From: Ornithodoros turicata
Taxonomy: Eukaryota; Arthropoda; Arachnida; Ixodida; Argasidae
NCBI RefSeq assembly: GCF_037126465.1
Contig: NC_088210.1
Location: 10,748,011-10,812,010, forward strand
Length of the DNA stretch: 64,000 bases
Reading direction: 5' to 3'
Shown here: positions 1 to 11,040 of the stretch, in pieces
Position numbering within the stretch: the first letter of the stretch is position 1
How the letters are laid out: each line of letters begins with the position of its first letter
Program-made: the position numbers and the translations under genes
The notes under the pieces: model-generated
The model's input: the letters and a program-made list of their open reading frames with translations, nothing else
What the model was told of the DNA's origin: nothing
Databases searched by the model: none

Positions 1-555
1 TACCAATACAGTACACGTTTCCTACCAAGTGATGCGTTTTCTCTTCTCTCTCGTTATTCCTCATCATAGTAACTATTGTGTTCTGGTCTATAGAACAGCT
101 GAGTTTTCTGGAAAGGCTGTCTCCATTTTTTCTTCCTCTTTCAACTCAACGTATATTCATGATGATTAAAAGAACAAGTGCGCGCGCGAGAGAAAGATCT
201 GCAGTATTTTTTGTAATCTTTCATAACAGAAGAATCCTTACGATTTCATATTAGTTTGAATGCCACTTGATGCCTGTACTCGGCTATGGGGCGTGTGGCG
301 CGTTGGGTTCACTAGCTAACGTGTTTTTCGTGTGCCGTGGCCAGATGGTTTCGGTTTCGGATTGGAAATAATATATTTCGCGAAAGGGACGCCTTAAAAG
401 CAAGGTCGCTAAGATAGCGTTCTTTCCTTTTCATACGTAACCACTAATCGTTCGTTGTCAGGAAAGTTGAAATTTATTATCCCGAAATCCAGGGATTTGT
501 CCTCACAAGGCCCCAGGAATTTGGGATCCAGGGATTCGAATCTCATTCCACAACC

Positions 556-582
556 TCCCCCCCCCCCCCCACACACACACAC
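556..582. repeat. poly-C run followed by (CA)n
   Basis: A run of about 15 C is followed directly by CA dinucleotides. It is a simple low-complexity tract. Nothing else recognisable is seen in positions 1-1000. Confidence 0.9.
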
Positions 583-1007
583 GTAGAGTAGATGGAGTCG
601 GCCGGCATCTACTATACCGGCTAAAGGATTAACGATTGAGAAGCCTCGTTTGCCAAGGCGGAACCGCCCAGTTACCGACTGTTATTATTACTCGATGCCT
701 CATAGCAAAAATGTGTGCGGTTACCTTGGTTACAGGATTGATTAAAGGAACAGTGGAAGCCCCTATCTATTTTTTTTTTTTTCCTTTCTGGCGGACTGCG
801 AAACAAATAATATGCGCTCTTGCGCAAGAACGATCATCGTAGCTGACCTCTAGAGCGCGAGAAAGGTCTTTCGTCTGCACACCCTCTAGAAACCCCTTAA
901 CTCCTTCAGGGAGCCCGGCAAAGCCGCGTATCCACACGCTGAAAAAGCCGCATCCGCTTTTCGCCGACCGCGCAGCGCACGATTTTCGGCGGATGCCGCA
1001 CATCCTC

Positions 1008-1198
1008 CCCTGATGTTTTCCGAAGACTTTCCAGACGAATGTTGGCACAGCTGCCTCTGAAGTCGGCCCAGGACGCATACTAATCCCCCCTGTTCCCCAC
1101 TCCTTCCTGCTGTCCTCTCTCCATCTGTCCATATCAGTACGCCGCTCATAGTCACAGTTGCTTCGCGGCTCTAACACGGAATAACAAAAAAAAAAAAA
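1008..1198 (+). mobile_element. 5'-truncated tRNA-derived SINE, family 1
   Basis: The body and 3' end match other family-1 copies in this window (5013-5286, 55016-55540): it carries 'gtcggcccaggacgcata', the 'ctgctgtcctctctccat' block, and the terminal 'cacagttgcttcgcgg', followed by a poly-A tail. The tRNA head is missing, so the copy is 5'-truncated. It is flanked by an 8-bp direct repeat acatcctc (1000-1007 and 1199-1206), as expected of target-primed reverse transcription by a LINE partner. Read strand is plus, from the A-tail. Confidence 0.8.
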
Positions 1199-1621
1199 AC
1201 ATCCTCGGCCAATCAGGAAGTCAACGGAAGTTGCGTGACGTTCTCGTTTTCTTCCGGTCTCGCATACGGAGAGCGTTGACAGCGTCTTTGACTGGAACGT
1301 ATCGCGTCTTACTGGATCTCGCAACAGGGCTCATGTTTTTCAACCGGCGAATTTATGAAGGTAATAAGATGTCATTGCTGCCTTGATTATAAAGCGTCGC
1401 ATTAAAATGACTTCTTGGTCCGACATTGGAATAAAGTTCGGGAGTGCAGGTAAGTAAAGTGTGAGATATTGGCTGTCATATGTAGTGTCAGGAAGGTGAA
1501 AGCTGAACATCGTTCACAAGGACAGAATTCGCTATCGTCACATCGAGTGAATGATTTCCTCTCAGTTGTACCCAGTTTCCTGGGGCTGCTACAAGTGACA
1601 GGCTAGATATGGTAGTTTATC

Positions 1622-1724
1622 GTGTTTTTTTTTTCTTTTTGTGACACCTTGTGTGAAGCTCATGCCCTTTATCCCCCCCTTATGTAATGCCCCTTCGGGC
1701 TCTTAAGGTAAATAAATAAATAAA
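1622..1724 (+). mobile_element. LINE-type 3' end with (AAAT)n tail
   Basis: The segment ends in 'cttcgggctcttaaggta' followed by AAAT repeats, a layout typical of 3' untranslated ends of arthropod non-LTR retrotransposons. No coding part is left, so it is a severely 5'-truncated insertion. The family name cannot be set from this piece alone. Confidence 0.5.
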
Positions 1725-1956
1725 CCAAAATATGAATCTACCTCATTCGGGACCAGCGCACATTTGTACGAGTGTAGAGTGTTCCTCAGAAAGTTCACAA
1801 AGAAACAAATAGCAACTTGATCGATTCATTCTTCATTTCGAGCATGCATAAAAGAGAGAACCACTAGGTGAAATTTCCTGTCTTTAATCCGACCTTCTCT
1901 CTCCCGCATTTATTTATTTATTTGTCAACAGATATTGCCACTTCGTTGTCGTAAAT

Positions 1957-1983
1957 GTGGTGGTGGTGGTGGTGGTGGTGGTG
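1957..1983. repeat. (GGT)n microsatellite
   Basis: About nine GGT/GTG units in a row. A short TTTA repeat lies just upstream at 1907-1922. Confidence 0.9.
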
Positions 1984-2364
1984 ATGAAAGAGCTCGCAAG
2001 GGGTCGTAAATGTAATGCTTCGAGCAGTTGCAAAATACGCTTCTGAGCTCTCCTCTAATGAGAACACAACGTCGAATTCCGTCAGGTATTACCGTTTGCA
2101 CTTTCAGTGCAGTCCTGTAATTCATATGTCGAGGCCATCTACAACACACTGATAGCTTTGACGATGTACTACATCCGTCAGCCAAATGTCTTCTTGCAGA
2201 GTGCTATGAAATCACACTTCAGGGTGAGCATGTTATATTCTGTGTACTTAACGTGGTCTAAGTCATATTTGAATTGTAATATCGGTTCATTGAAATATTT
2301 ACTTTGGTGGACCGTTTTCGAACGGAACCTCTATTTTTTTCTGCTCTAGACCCGAACCTGAACC

Positions 2365-2617
2365 CAGTGGCGTATCTAGAGCTACCTGCGCCCATGGCAA
2401 CATGGTTAACATGATGTCCTTGGGGATGCGTTTTCGTGTGGTCAGCACTAGGTTTCACACTACAACCTCCCTACTGGCGGGTGCTTTAGATCATTTATGA
2501 ATGTGCCAGGTTGAGTGCCCGACCTGGCACATTCACACCCGACCACATAATGGCGCCCCTGTTCACCTGGCGCCCATGGCACCTGTCCACGCCTGCCACA
2601 CCCTAGATACGCCACTG
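2365..2617. mobile_element. non-autonomous hAT MITE with perfect 8-bp target duplication
   Basis: The 253-bp element starts CAGTGGCGTATCTAG and ends with the near reverse complement ctagatacgccactg. The 8-bp direct repeat cctgaacc sits immediately outside both ends (2357-2364 and 2618-2625). Ends beginning CAGTG plus an 8-bp duplication are the hallmark of the hAT superfamily. There is no room for a transposase, so it must have been moved in trans. The interior contains a further inverted pair around 'ggtgcc'/'ggcacc'. Confidence 0.85.
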
Positions 2618-3111
2618 CCTGAACCAAACCGATATGCTCGAAGCCTAACGCGAGCTGAACTCCCAAAATAACGGTTCGAATTCCTCCAACAGACTCTCAA
2701 CTGTTAGGTGGGAAGTTGTAGATGGTAAAATATTGAGGCACGTTGAAGGGCGCTCTGAATACTTCTATACTCACGAGTCGTGTTTCGGCACCTATGAAAC
2801 AAAATGATATATGGACTTGCCAAACATGTAGGATTTGCGAGGTATAGTATGATGCAGTAGTCTCGCGTCGTATGCAGGCACATGAATTTACTTCAGAGTG
2901 GAATAAATGTTATGACGGAAGTATTTTTCATCCGGCAGCAGGGTACTTCGCACGAGAAAGTCAGCAGAGGCATTTCTCTACGATGGTGGCGGCGATAAAG
3001 AAATGAAGAAGAAGAAGACGAAGAAAGACGACGTAAGGCGCGATAAAGTCGATCATGCTACTCCAGTACACAAACAGAGAGCTTGAACATTGTACCACCA
3101 CCACCACTACA

Positions 3112-3647
3112 CACTATTAGAAAAAAGGGTGGAGCAGTTACACCTTTTAGGAGGTAATAGTTGTCACGTATGTTGTGCCTAAAAGGTTGCAAAGTTACCT
3201 GCTACCTCACTCTCAAAGTAGAGAGAGAGAGTAATGGCAGGATCGGCTCGCCGTTGTTGGACACACAGAAGTGGGCTTTGTCATGACTATAGCAAAAAAA
3301 AAAAGAAAGAAAGACGGATGGAGGATGAAGGGTGGAGATGCGTAGAGGGTGCATGAGTTCGTTGGGGGGAGCAAAGTGTTAGAGGGGTCGTTGAGCAAGA
3401 CCCGCCTTCTGCAGAAGGAGAATAAGAACTTCACCGCATAGCACGTTGGCCGCCAACTATTGTCATGAATGATAGGGTTAGTGCTTCTGATTCGGTGAGC
3501 GAGGGGGGCGTACGCCTTTTTGTAGCAATTTGGATAAATGATAGTTGCTTTTACCACCCTTTTACACCCTTTATCAGACACTATGTTGACCTATAGGTGG
3601 TAACCATAGCAGTTACAACCTTTTCACACCCTTTGTTCTTAGAGTTG
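3112..3647. mobile_element. chimeric palindromic MITE (family C outer ends, family B inner arm)
   Basis: The left 100 bp match family C at 51114-51395 ('gggtggagcagttacacc', 'aggaggtaata'). At about 3420 the sequence switches to a family-B left arm ('gaacttcaccgcatagca'), then through 'ggggggcgtacgcctttt' back to a family-C right arm that ends in 'cttagagttg'. A 200-bp stretch of unrelated sequence (3213-3415, with GA and A tracts) lies between the two left arms. Either a B element inserted in C or the two recombined at their shared core. Confidence 0.65.
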
Positions 3648-3649
3648 CA

Positions 3650-4410
3650 CCACACAGAGTTGGCTAAAAATGAAGACGCACACGCGCGCACTTACGCAAC
3701 CACTTGCTGATTTTCTAATATCCGTGGCATTCCGGTACAGAAATGAACCTTGTTTTTGGTTTTGTTTTGTCATTATTGTACAATTCTTGTTTTGTTAAAG
3801 ATTGATTCATACCCTGCGCAGGTCTGAAGAGGCCCAGCTGTGCGAGTTCTATGGGTTTCGTTGTTTTTAATAATGTACGACCAACCGGCACACATTCTAA
3901 ATCTTCTCGAAGACCATAGGAAGTTTCACGACTGCTTGTATGGAACTGGGGAGGGTGTGGGGAGCTCATAGGAGATCGAGGAGTGTGTGGGGGGGAAGGC
4001 ACATCGTGCATCGTGCATCCTCGGTCGACTTCATGGAGGAGAAGTGTTACGATGTAACTCCCTTTTTTGTGTGTGTGTGGAGAGCCATGGATAGAGCAGA
4101 GGGAATGCAATGAAGTCAGAAGCCTATCACAGACAATAAAGTTCACATGCGTTAACCGAGTTTGCGTCCAAAATGCCGTAAAACCACTCCGATAACGTGT
4201 TTGTATCAGACTATAGGTTAACGTGGGGAAAAGTGAGGCACAAATTCGCAAAGGTCAATTTGGAATTGAACGTACATGTTTATCTGTACACCTATTTCGA
4301 AAGAAACTAAAGGTACAACATTTCTTAGGGGTACCGAGCTTCCGACCGGAAAATATAACAACGGTAAACTTAGTCTGAGAAATAGATTGTGCCGTGAAAT
4401 TCAAAACTCA
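3650..4410. other. stretch with no recognised feature
   Basis: Open frames up to 178 codons exist on the minus strand, but their translations show no domain and are low in complexity. I see no repeat boundary here. Confidence 0.5.
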
Positions 4411-4414
4411 CACT

Positions 4415-4580
4415 AGGGTTCATTCACGTGACGTCACCCGCAGGAGAGCGCCACTGTCGATAGCCGATTTGCCGCCATAATATAGGTCCTCATGTTTTGA
4501 CCGTCCAGTCCTTCTTCATCAATGCACATCGCATTCGCCATTTGATGTTTCAAAATTATTGTACTGTGTGAATATTATTT

Positions 4581-4648
<68 letters not shown>

Positions 4649-4835
4649 GAAACAATGATCAGATGATGATTTGTACCATAATTTCCAAGCAATTTCCACG
4701 TTTTCAACGCCGAGAGCCCTCTAAATAGCATAACGAAAACTGAAACCAAACTTCGAAACGAAATACATCATGGCGGCTATTTCGCCTTTTCCAAACTAGT
4801 GCCCCCTGGCGGGATGACGTCAGTGAATAAACCCT
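4415..4835. mobile_element. inverted-repeat DNA element containing a CA microsatellite
   Basis: The left end AGGGTTCATTCACGTGACG is matched in inverted orientation by the right end (cgtcagtgaataaaccct), with a second pair of matching blocks inside ('gagagcgccact' against 'agtgccccctggcg'). No clear target duplication is visible, so the superfamily is unassigned. A CA repeat of about 62 bp fills part of the centre. Confidence 0.6.
4584..4646. repeat. (CA)n microsatellite
   Basis: About 31 uninterrupted CA units inside the inverted-repeat element 4415-4835. Confidence 0.95.
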
Positions 4836-5012
4836 TTCGTCTCCTTTTCCGCCGACTCTCGGGGGCAAAATGAGATGACCTTGCAAAATGAACCGTGCCG
4901 GTTCGTTCTCGAAATGAAGGCATGCAAAGTGAACCACTCCCATATCGCAATCGTCCTGATGAGCCCATTCTCCGCATCCGGCGCACTGATCCTCCGTAAT
5001 AAGCAAACAATT

Positions 5013-5286
5013 TTTTTTTAAATTCCATGTCAGCGCCGCGAAGCAACTGTCGCTATGAGCGGCGTACAGACGTGGACAGATGGAGAGAGGACAGCAGGAA
5101 AAAGTGGGTTAGTATGCGTCCTGGGCCGACTTCAGGGGGAACTGTGCCGAAATTCGGCAGGAAAGTCTTCGGAAAGCCCAGGAAAAACCTCAGACAGCAC
5201 AGCCGGTGACAGGATTCGAACCCGTGTCACCTCCTAGTCTCGGCGTGGAAAAGCGATCATCTTAACCACTATGCCACGAGAGCGGG
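5013..5286 (-). mobile_element. full-length tRNA-derived SINE, family 1
   Basis: On the minus strand the element begins with a tRNA-like head with a good A box (tggcatagtgg) and a perfect B box (ggttcgaatcc), the two internal RNA polymerase III promoter parts. A 190-bp body follows, then 'gttgcttcgcggcgct', then an A-rich tail. The 13-bp repeats taagcaaacaatt (5000-5012) and taagcaaaccatt (5287-5299) flank it with one mismatch. This is the most complete family-1 copy and serves as reference for 1008, 22722, 31950, 32337 and 55016. It resembles tRNA-derived SINEs described from ticks, but I cannot confirm identity. Confidence 0.88.
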
Positions 5287-5639
5287 TAAGCAAACCATTT
5301 CCCGTTTGCCTTGGCTCACGTGGCTTGGTCTTGGTTCCCTGGGGGCTCTTGTTTTACCTTATCGTCGTACTCGGCTTTGCAAAGTCTTCATTTCCCGTAT
5401 ATGTGCGAAACTTCCCGCCAGACAATAAGTGATTAAGAAATTCCTCACTAACAAGAATGAAGCTAGACTTGAAGGGGTTGCAAGTCGCAACATCTTGTGT
5501 TAAGTTATTTCTGATAAAACCGGCCTCAGTTGATAGCTTCTCAGCATACTGATACCAAGGTTGCATGTTTGACCCTTTCCGAGGACGCCAGCGACTTGGT
5601 GACTGGGAACAAGTATAGCCTGGGTACGCCGTCTGCAGC

Positions 5640-5808
5640 GAGGGGCGTTACACACTGTGCACCGTGTGCTAAGCTCTCGGTGTACGATATCGGTTTAGTG
5701 CCCCCTTAATGGTGCACAAAACTAATCCACAGGCCGACCGCTGTGGTGTCACTCATGATCACAGTTGCTTCGCAACGTATTGACTCGAATTATTATTATT
5801 ATTATTAT
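5640..5808 (+). mobile_element. SINE family 2, 3' part with (ATT)n tail
   Basis: The segment 'gaccgctgtgg' to 'cagttgcttcgc' followed by ATT units corresponds to the 3' part of the minus-strand copy at 10135-10412 (there 'gaccgctgtggcgtt' and 'cagttgtctcgcggcgc' then ATT). The tRNA head is not recognisable, so this is a truncated or diverged copy. Confidence 0.6.
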
Positions 5809-5849
5809 TGATATCTCTGTTGACATCTTCGACTCCCATACAAACGTTT

Positions 5850-6004
5850 TCAAAAGCCTCCTCTGGCGTTCACTCAGTAACATGTGAAGTTGTACAGTTT
5901 TTTTTCCCTCCCGGCCATGTACTGTATATCTGTATTTACTGTATGTATCAGTGTGAATATGTTCCTGTTCCTGTTCCTGAATACGTTATGTTTTGCCTAA
6001 TCTG

Positions 6005-6057
<53 letters not shown>

Positions 6058-6145
6058 CTATATTTGTAAGTACTGTATTGTCTATGTGCGCCAATACCAA
6101 GACTTTGGCTGTTCGTGGGCACGTTAATAAAGATTATTATTATAA
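5850..6145 (+). mobile_element. LINE-like 3' end with internal TA/TG microsatellite
   Basis: The end 'cacgttaataaagatt' followed by ATT repeats, preceded by a T-rich 3'-UTR-like stretch, looks like the 3' terminus of a non-LTR retrotransposon. It contains a TA repeat (6008-6040) running into TG (6041-6057). No coding residue remains. Confidence 0.4.
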
Positions 6146-6522
6146 TTATTGTTCCGGATAAATGTAAAACGCAGTCATTTGCATTGATATGAACCTACAT
6201 TCTAGATTTTACAGCAAAGGGTCAATAGATGCGTAGAAAACCTGCACCACGAATACCAGAAACGTCACGGCGCAGGCCTCTCTCCGCCAATGAGGAAGCG
6301 CGAGAGAGGTCACGTGCTTACGACTACCAATGGGAATGGTCGGAGCTGTGATGTCAGAGCTTGACGAGTAAACGTGTTCAAGGGTTAAAGAGCTCCAAGT
6401 ACGACACGTAGAAAAATAATTATTTTTCCCGTGTGTGTTCTCCGTGGCGTGCAATACAATATTGAAGGATTATGCCTTTCCAAATGGCACACTCTATGTT
6501 GTGCTCGGTGTCATGTCCTTAC

Positions 6523-6696
6523 CAGGGCCGACGAGAGAAATTACGGGCCCCGGGGGATGAATCATACCCGGGTCCCCTCCTCACGTCTCGATAACACAGT
6601 CAAAGTATTTCTTCTTTATGCGTTTACGACATGCTTTGGGTCCCGCGGGCCCCTGAAGTGGCTCGGGCCCGGGGCTCCCCCACCCTCTCGCCGGTT
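6523..6696. mobile_element. GC-rich inverted-repeat element, possibly hAT
   Basis: The left CAGGGCCGACGAGAG is faced by ctctcgccgg near 6690, and GGGCCCCGGG blocks lie in both halves. Ends beginning CAGGG suggest hAT, but no 8-bp duplication is visible and the right end is degraded. Confidence 0.35.
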
Positions 6697-6959
6697 CTTA
6701 CCCAAATAATCTTTCCTACTCAAAACCAGGAAACCCGGAGAGCATACATTTTGCAGAAATCGAGCAAGATAAGTAAATGTACAAAACGTGAATTTTGACA
6801 TAGTAGACTTGTAAAGCGCAGCTGCACGCGTGAAAAGCGAAAGATCACGGCCTTTTTTTGTGTGTGTAAGCCTTCACCCTATACATCTGGAGGTGACGAT
6901 TTGATTTTTTTTTCTCTTCAACGCATATGCACCGGTCACAACTCCGAAGTCAAATGAAG

Positions 6960-7142
6960 CGGACACGTAGAGACGATGAAAGATGAAAGTCACTGAAAAG
7001 GTTAGCCAGCTGTAGGGATCGAACCCACATCTTCTGACTTTCATCTTTCATCGTTGATTTCTTAGGCAATTTGAGGCTTTGTTTGTATCTGTCCCCTCTA
7101 TGTTGTTCCAGCCTCAGAACATCAGTTTATCTCTGTTCAACG
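6960..7142 (-). mobile_element. fragment of the tRNA-like composite repeat
   Basis: It shares 'gttagccagctgtagggatc' and the GATGAAA motif with the copies at 30297-30619 and 35650-36110, and its end carries their terminal block ('ccagcctcagaacatcag' in inverse orientation). Only the 3' half of the tRNA-like domain, with the B box, remains (about 7003-7040). Confidence 0.65.
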
Positions 7143-7375
7143 TAGAGACACCTGTCAGTAAAGTGTGAAGTTTATAAAGCTGCGCGACCATAGGTGGCGT
7201 CGAGCAAAATATTGTCTCATTTTGCTTACCCTGATTGATCTGATATCATCTGCTCAGATGTGTTATGCAGGCTTGTATATTGAACTCATCTGCGTACAGA
7301 AACATCCAATGGAAGAGATCGTTTACAAAAACTGCGAAGAAGATAATATCTTGAGGCGAGCTAAAATTAAATGGT

Positions 7376-7506
7376 CTTTAGTACGCTATTGCCTTTGCGT
7401 ACGTAAGGGGTAGCGTTGGCGGTTCTGCGCACGCGCAAGATACAAGTAGAGCTTTGCGCATTACGCAGAACCACCACGCTATCCCTTACGTACGTTATAC
7501 TAAAAC
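7376..7506. mobile_element. palindromic MITE, small
   Basis: Two arms of about 55 bp face each other around 'agatacaagtaga': 'gtacgtaaggggtagcg' on the left and 'cgctatcccttacgtac' on the right, ending in tttagta / tactaaa. The left arm has about 14 extra bases near its end. No target duplication could be set. Confidence 0.65.
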
Positions 7507-7892
7507 TCCCTAATGAGTTTGACCGACTTGCAATAATGTTTAATAAGTAAGGAAGGAGCAGTGAAATGGCTGCGGCGTATTGAGCAAAATACTCTTCAAC
7601 GTGTTATGTGATGAAGCGCGCTTAGGATCTTTCGCTAGCTTGCCCGCGTGCGTCTATGCGCGGTGGTGACGGTGACGGCTCGGCGTGGCGGTTTGTGTCT
7701 GTGTAATTTCATCAGTGCCATCCACTACATCAAATGAGTCTGTGTTCTTGCCTGTTTGCACAGGCCACTTGAATATGTCGTCGTATGTGTCGGTACTTCG
7801 TCCTTAGCGTTTCCTTGGAGTTCCGACAAAGAGTTGTATTTGTTTAGGTCCAGTTATCCTTTCCATTTGCCTTTGGAGAGGGGGCGCTAAGG

Positions 7893-8069
7893 CTGTGGCG
7901 TAGCCAGAGGGGAAGAGGGTTTCTGTGGTGCAACCGCCCCCGCGCCCGATATCGTACATTTGGTAGTGCATTTGTGAGAGGGAAAACGAGGGTGAAGTCC
8001 TCTTCCCCCACGTAAAGGTCCCGTGCCCCCCCCCCCCCAAAAAAAAATGTTTTTCTGGCTACGCTACTG
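7893..8069. mobile_element. degenerate hAT MITE
   Basis: The ends CTGTGGCGTAGCCAGA and tctggctacgctactg are inverted matches and resemble the ends of the element at 2365-2617 (C-G-TGGCGTA). The flanking octamers cgctaagg and cgcaaaga agree at six of eight positions, so the duplication has decayed. A C-run and A-run lie near the right end. Confidence 0.55.
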
Positions 8070-8333
8070 CGCAAAGAGATCATAGCCACCCTGCTTCCTG
8101 TGTTTTGGATATCGTCTTCTCTATATACGGCACTAGAAAAACTTCGCTTCTACTTCCATCACCTTTTTTTTTTTGTCGACTCCCACTCGTGATTATTCGG
8201 AGACCTGTAGTGGATGTTGATGTTGCCAGCACAGCTCTTCGTAAGCTATGGAGCTCCTATTAATTTAATTACTCCCCTTAATAACCATGACCTTCCGGGT
8301 CAGGAGAGTTCCCACTGTTGCATTATCAGCGAC

Positions 8334-8650
8334 GGGTGAGGGGGGGGGATATATTTATTAGACGAAAAGAAAAAAAAAACGGGGGAAAGGTCAGCTAAAC
8401 GAGACGTCGGCTTGCTCTTCCATAAATAAATACATAAATAAATAAATCAAAAATTAAGAAATAATAAATAAATAAAAAGAAAAGAAAAGAATTAAAGAAA
8501 GAAAGAAATAGGAAGGAATAAGAAACGCTTAATGACGGATAATATAGAGCGGTGTGCCTTTCTGGGTAGGTCATGCCACGCGACCGACTGCCATCGTTCA
8601 AACGCTCCGCGAGACTGTCCTTGTTTATTTATTTATTTATTTATTTATTT
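8334..8650 (+). mobile_element. LINE 3'-UTR end, 5'-truncated, with AAAT tail
   Basis: A G-run is followed by 'atatatttattaga', A-rich sequence, 'gggggaaaggtcagc', and 'cggcttgctcttcc' with an A/T-rich tail. The same module occurs at 35465-35640 (+), 40600-40830 (-) and 42290-42535 (-). At 40.6-40.8 kb it is joined to a LINE ORF2 C-terminal peptide, which identifies it as the 3' UTR of that family. A TTTA microsatellite is at 8620-8650. Confidence 0.6.
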
Positions 8651-9116
8651 TGACGTCCAGTTTTCAACTAACTTTATAAGTACATTATCCGCGGGCACGA
8701 AAACATAAAGATGGGGAACTATGGGGTTTAGCCAAGCAAGCCAATTACGTGTGATGTCGCGTTGCCGCACCGCTTTCGCATCTTCATTATGTTAATTGGC
8801 GAAAAGAAAAGAATGAGACGCAGCGGCAGTATAACTCTGGCGTACTCGCAGCTGCAAAACGCCTGCGGCGCCCGTTTACCCTGGGACCCATCTTGGATGT
8901 TTGAGGTCAAAATCGCATTTTTGAGTTAGGGGCGCACGTTCGCAGATATTCATCAAGAAAAGAAAAGAAAAAAAAACAGAAAAGCTAAAAAGCTCTCTTT
9001 CTTTTGAGATGTTAAGGAGTTCTAGAATGTCGGAAACGTTCTGTCTCTGCGAAGACGACGAAAAAAGCCTGTCAAATGAAAGACCGCGGTAACATGATGT
9101 CAGCCACTTCAAAGGA
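8651..9116. other. stretch with no recognised feature
   Basis: No repeat boundary or protein domain is seen; open frames are short. Confidence 0.4.
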
Positions 9117-9577
9117 ACCGGGCTACACCAACGCCACCTAGATATACAGAAGGCCTGCTTATTGCCTCCTCTCCCCTCCTTCGCTGCGTGGACATTAACA
9201 GTCAGAATTGAATTCGTCCTCTACTGCGATTCTTCGTTCAGCGAATTCAAGAACCCTCAAATGATTGCAGCTCACCTGGAACCTGCAGACCTAAATATTT
9301 AGACAAAAAGTGCAAGACGCTTTCCAGAAGATCAGTTTTGAGGATGATTGAGACCGTTCTGCGCTTTATTTTCAAGTTTTCCCATTTAGTACGGGGGACA
9401 TTCAATCACAACTCGCAGACGACGGTGGTTCTTCTCCATGGCCACGACCGCTGAAAGCACGTTCATGATTGGCTACGGCCGTTGAAAACACGGTCCTGAT
9501 TGGCTGACTTTTAATTGTTACGTCATGGCGACGAGTACTTTCTCTACCTAGGTGGTGTTGGCTGCACTCTAACCGGG
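9117..9577. mobile_element. inverted-repeat element, unclassified
   Basis: Left 'ctacaccaacgccaccta' and right 'taggtggtgttggctgca' are inverted matches about 420 bp apart. The interior contains a doubled motif 'tgattggctacggccg' / 'tgattggctgac'. No target duplication was found. Confidence 0.4.
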
Positions 9578-10134
9578 CGACATGCAGCTTCCGCGGTGAA
9601 ATCTTCTATCAAGTAACGCATGTCAGCATGCCTCAGCATATCTCGGACGCAAGCAGATAGCCTCCTATTCACACGATAGCCTCCGACTGTCTTATCTCTT
9701 CGCCGTGGTTATGACGCAGTACATGAATTCACTATCTAGGGGTGCCGGGTGATGATAAGCGCGCATGCTAAGCCTAGCGACAAATCACCTGAGCGTGAAG
9801 ATCAAGCAGACGGCACCAAACGCAAGGCAAATTGCGTTGAAAGACATTCGACTGATTTTGGCACGAAGGCTACACGGCCGGTGCTCAAGCAAATGGGAGT
9901 TTCCATTTGCCATCCTAGTTGTGAGGTGTAATGGTTTGAGTTTTACGAGGCGTCGTGGGAATCAAGTTGACATCTGTTTTATGACCGCGGGAGTGCGCGC
10001 ATGACTTGGATTCAGTGTGTGATTTTGCAGAGAGCGACAGATGCTGTAGTGCTGTAAAGGATTTGAACGCCGGCCGAGGTGACCACACCGTAAGTTCTGC
10101 TTTTATCTTTTATCTTGGCGAACGCTCAGGCACG

Positions 10135-10412
10135 AATAATAGTAATTGGGGGTTTGCGCCGCGAGACAACTGAGATGACGAGCAACGCCACAGCGGTCAG
10201 TCTGTGAATTGCTTCTGCCCACCTGAGACCTTCTTTAACGTGCAATGAAAGCTCACCACACGGCACCACGTATTTAGCGCCCATCGCCGCAAACGGCGTG
10301 TTTAATCAACTTGTACCCTGCCATCAAATTGCTGGTGCCCTCGGCCGGGTTCGAACCCGCGATCTCGGGATCAGGAGACGAACACGCTACCGGCTGAGCC
10401 GCCGAAGCGAAC
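10135..10412 (-). mobile_element. tRNA-derived SINE, family 2
   Basis: On the minus strand, the head at about 10405-10335 reads like a tRNA gene with an A box (ggctcagccggtagcg) and B box (ggttcgaaccc). A body with 'cattgcacgttaaagaag' follows, then 'gaccgctgtggcg', 'cagttgtctcgcggcgc' and an ATT-rich tail. It is distinct from family 1 in body and tail. A second, headless copy is at 5640-5808. Confidence 0.75.
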
Positions 10413-11040
10413 CGAACGAACCAATGAAACGCGACTATATGGGATTTCCCTACACCCACTAGGGGTGTGTGTACACTCTCCTAGGTGTTTTGCAATGTCC
10501 CCACCCCTCCCCGCAGATTTCTGAGATTGCCGAGTACGGTTGCTACCAACGCATACATCCATAAAAACATGGGTGGGGTGTAAGGCTCCTCTTCAACTTG
10601 TCGTTATCCCGTAAATCGCCACGAGCTCCTGTGCAAGCCCACCACAGCGGCATTGGAGCGCGTGAACTTCAAATATAAGGATAACGATCGTTATGTGAAA
10701 GTTCAAGATCGGGACCCTGACGGCAATAAATAAATAAATAAAAACCCCTCCCCCGAGATCGATTTCTGGGAAAGCTACTGAACGCGACACATTGCAATGA
10801 AGCGACCAGCGTAAGATTTTCCGCACTATACGGCAACCAGTATTACGGCGTCTACAGTGCAAGATAGACCTCCTTCTGAGCTTGCCAACCAGCGTCGATG
10901 AGACTGAAGGAACCGAAGCATTTGTGCCGTTACCTACTGATAGCGTTTCAAACGCGTTTCGTTATATCCGAAACAAAGCAACTATCGAAGCGAGTAGATC
11001 AGCTTGGTTCCTTGGGTAAGTCTACACGTGGACAACTTGT

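Noticed and set aside
767..1324. 185-codon minus-strand open frame
   Set aside because: Most of it is the antisense of a SINE with poly-Phe/Lys from A-runs.
3715..4251. 178-codon open frame on the minus strand as a host gene
   Set aside because: The translation has no domain, is rich in Ser/His/Pro from simple sequence, and has no splice or conservation support.
10335..10405. Independent tRNA gene
   Set aside because: The tRNA-like part continues into a SINE body and ATT tail; no terminator T-run follows the head.
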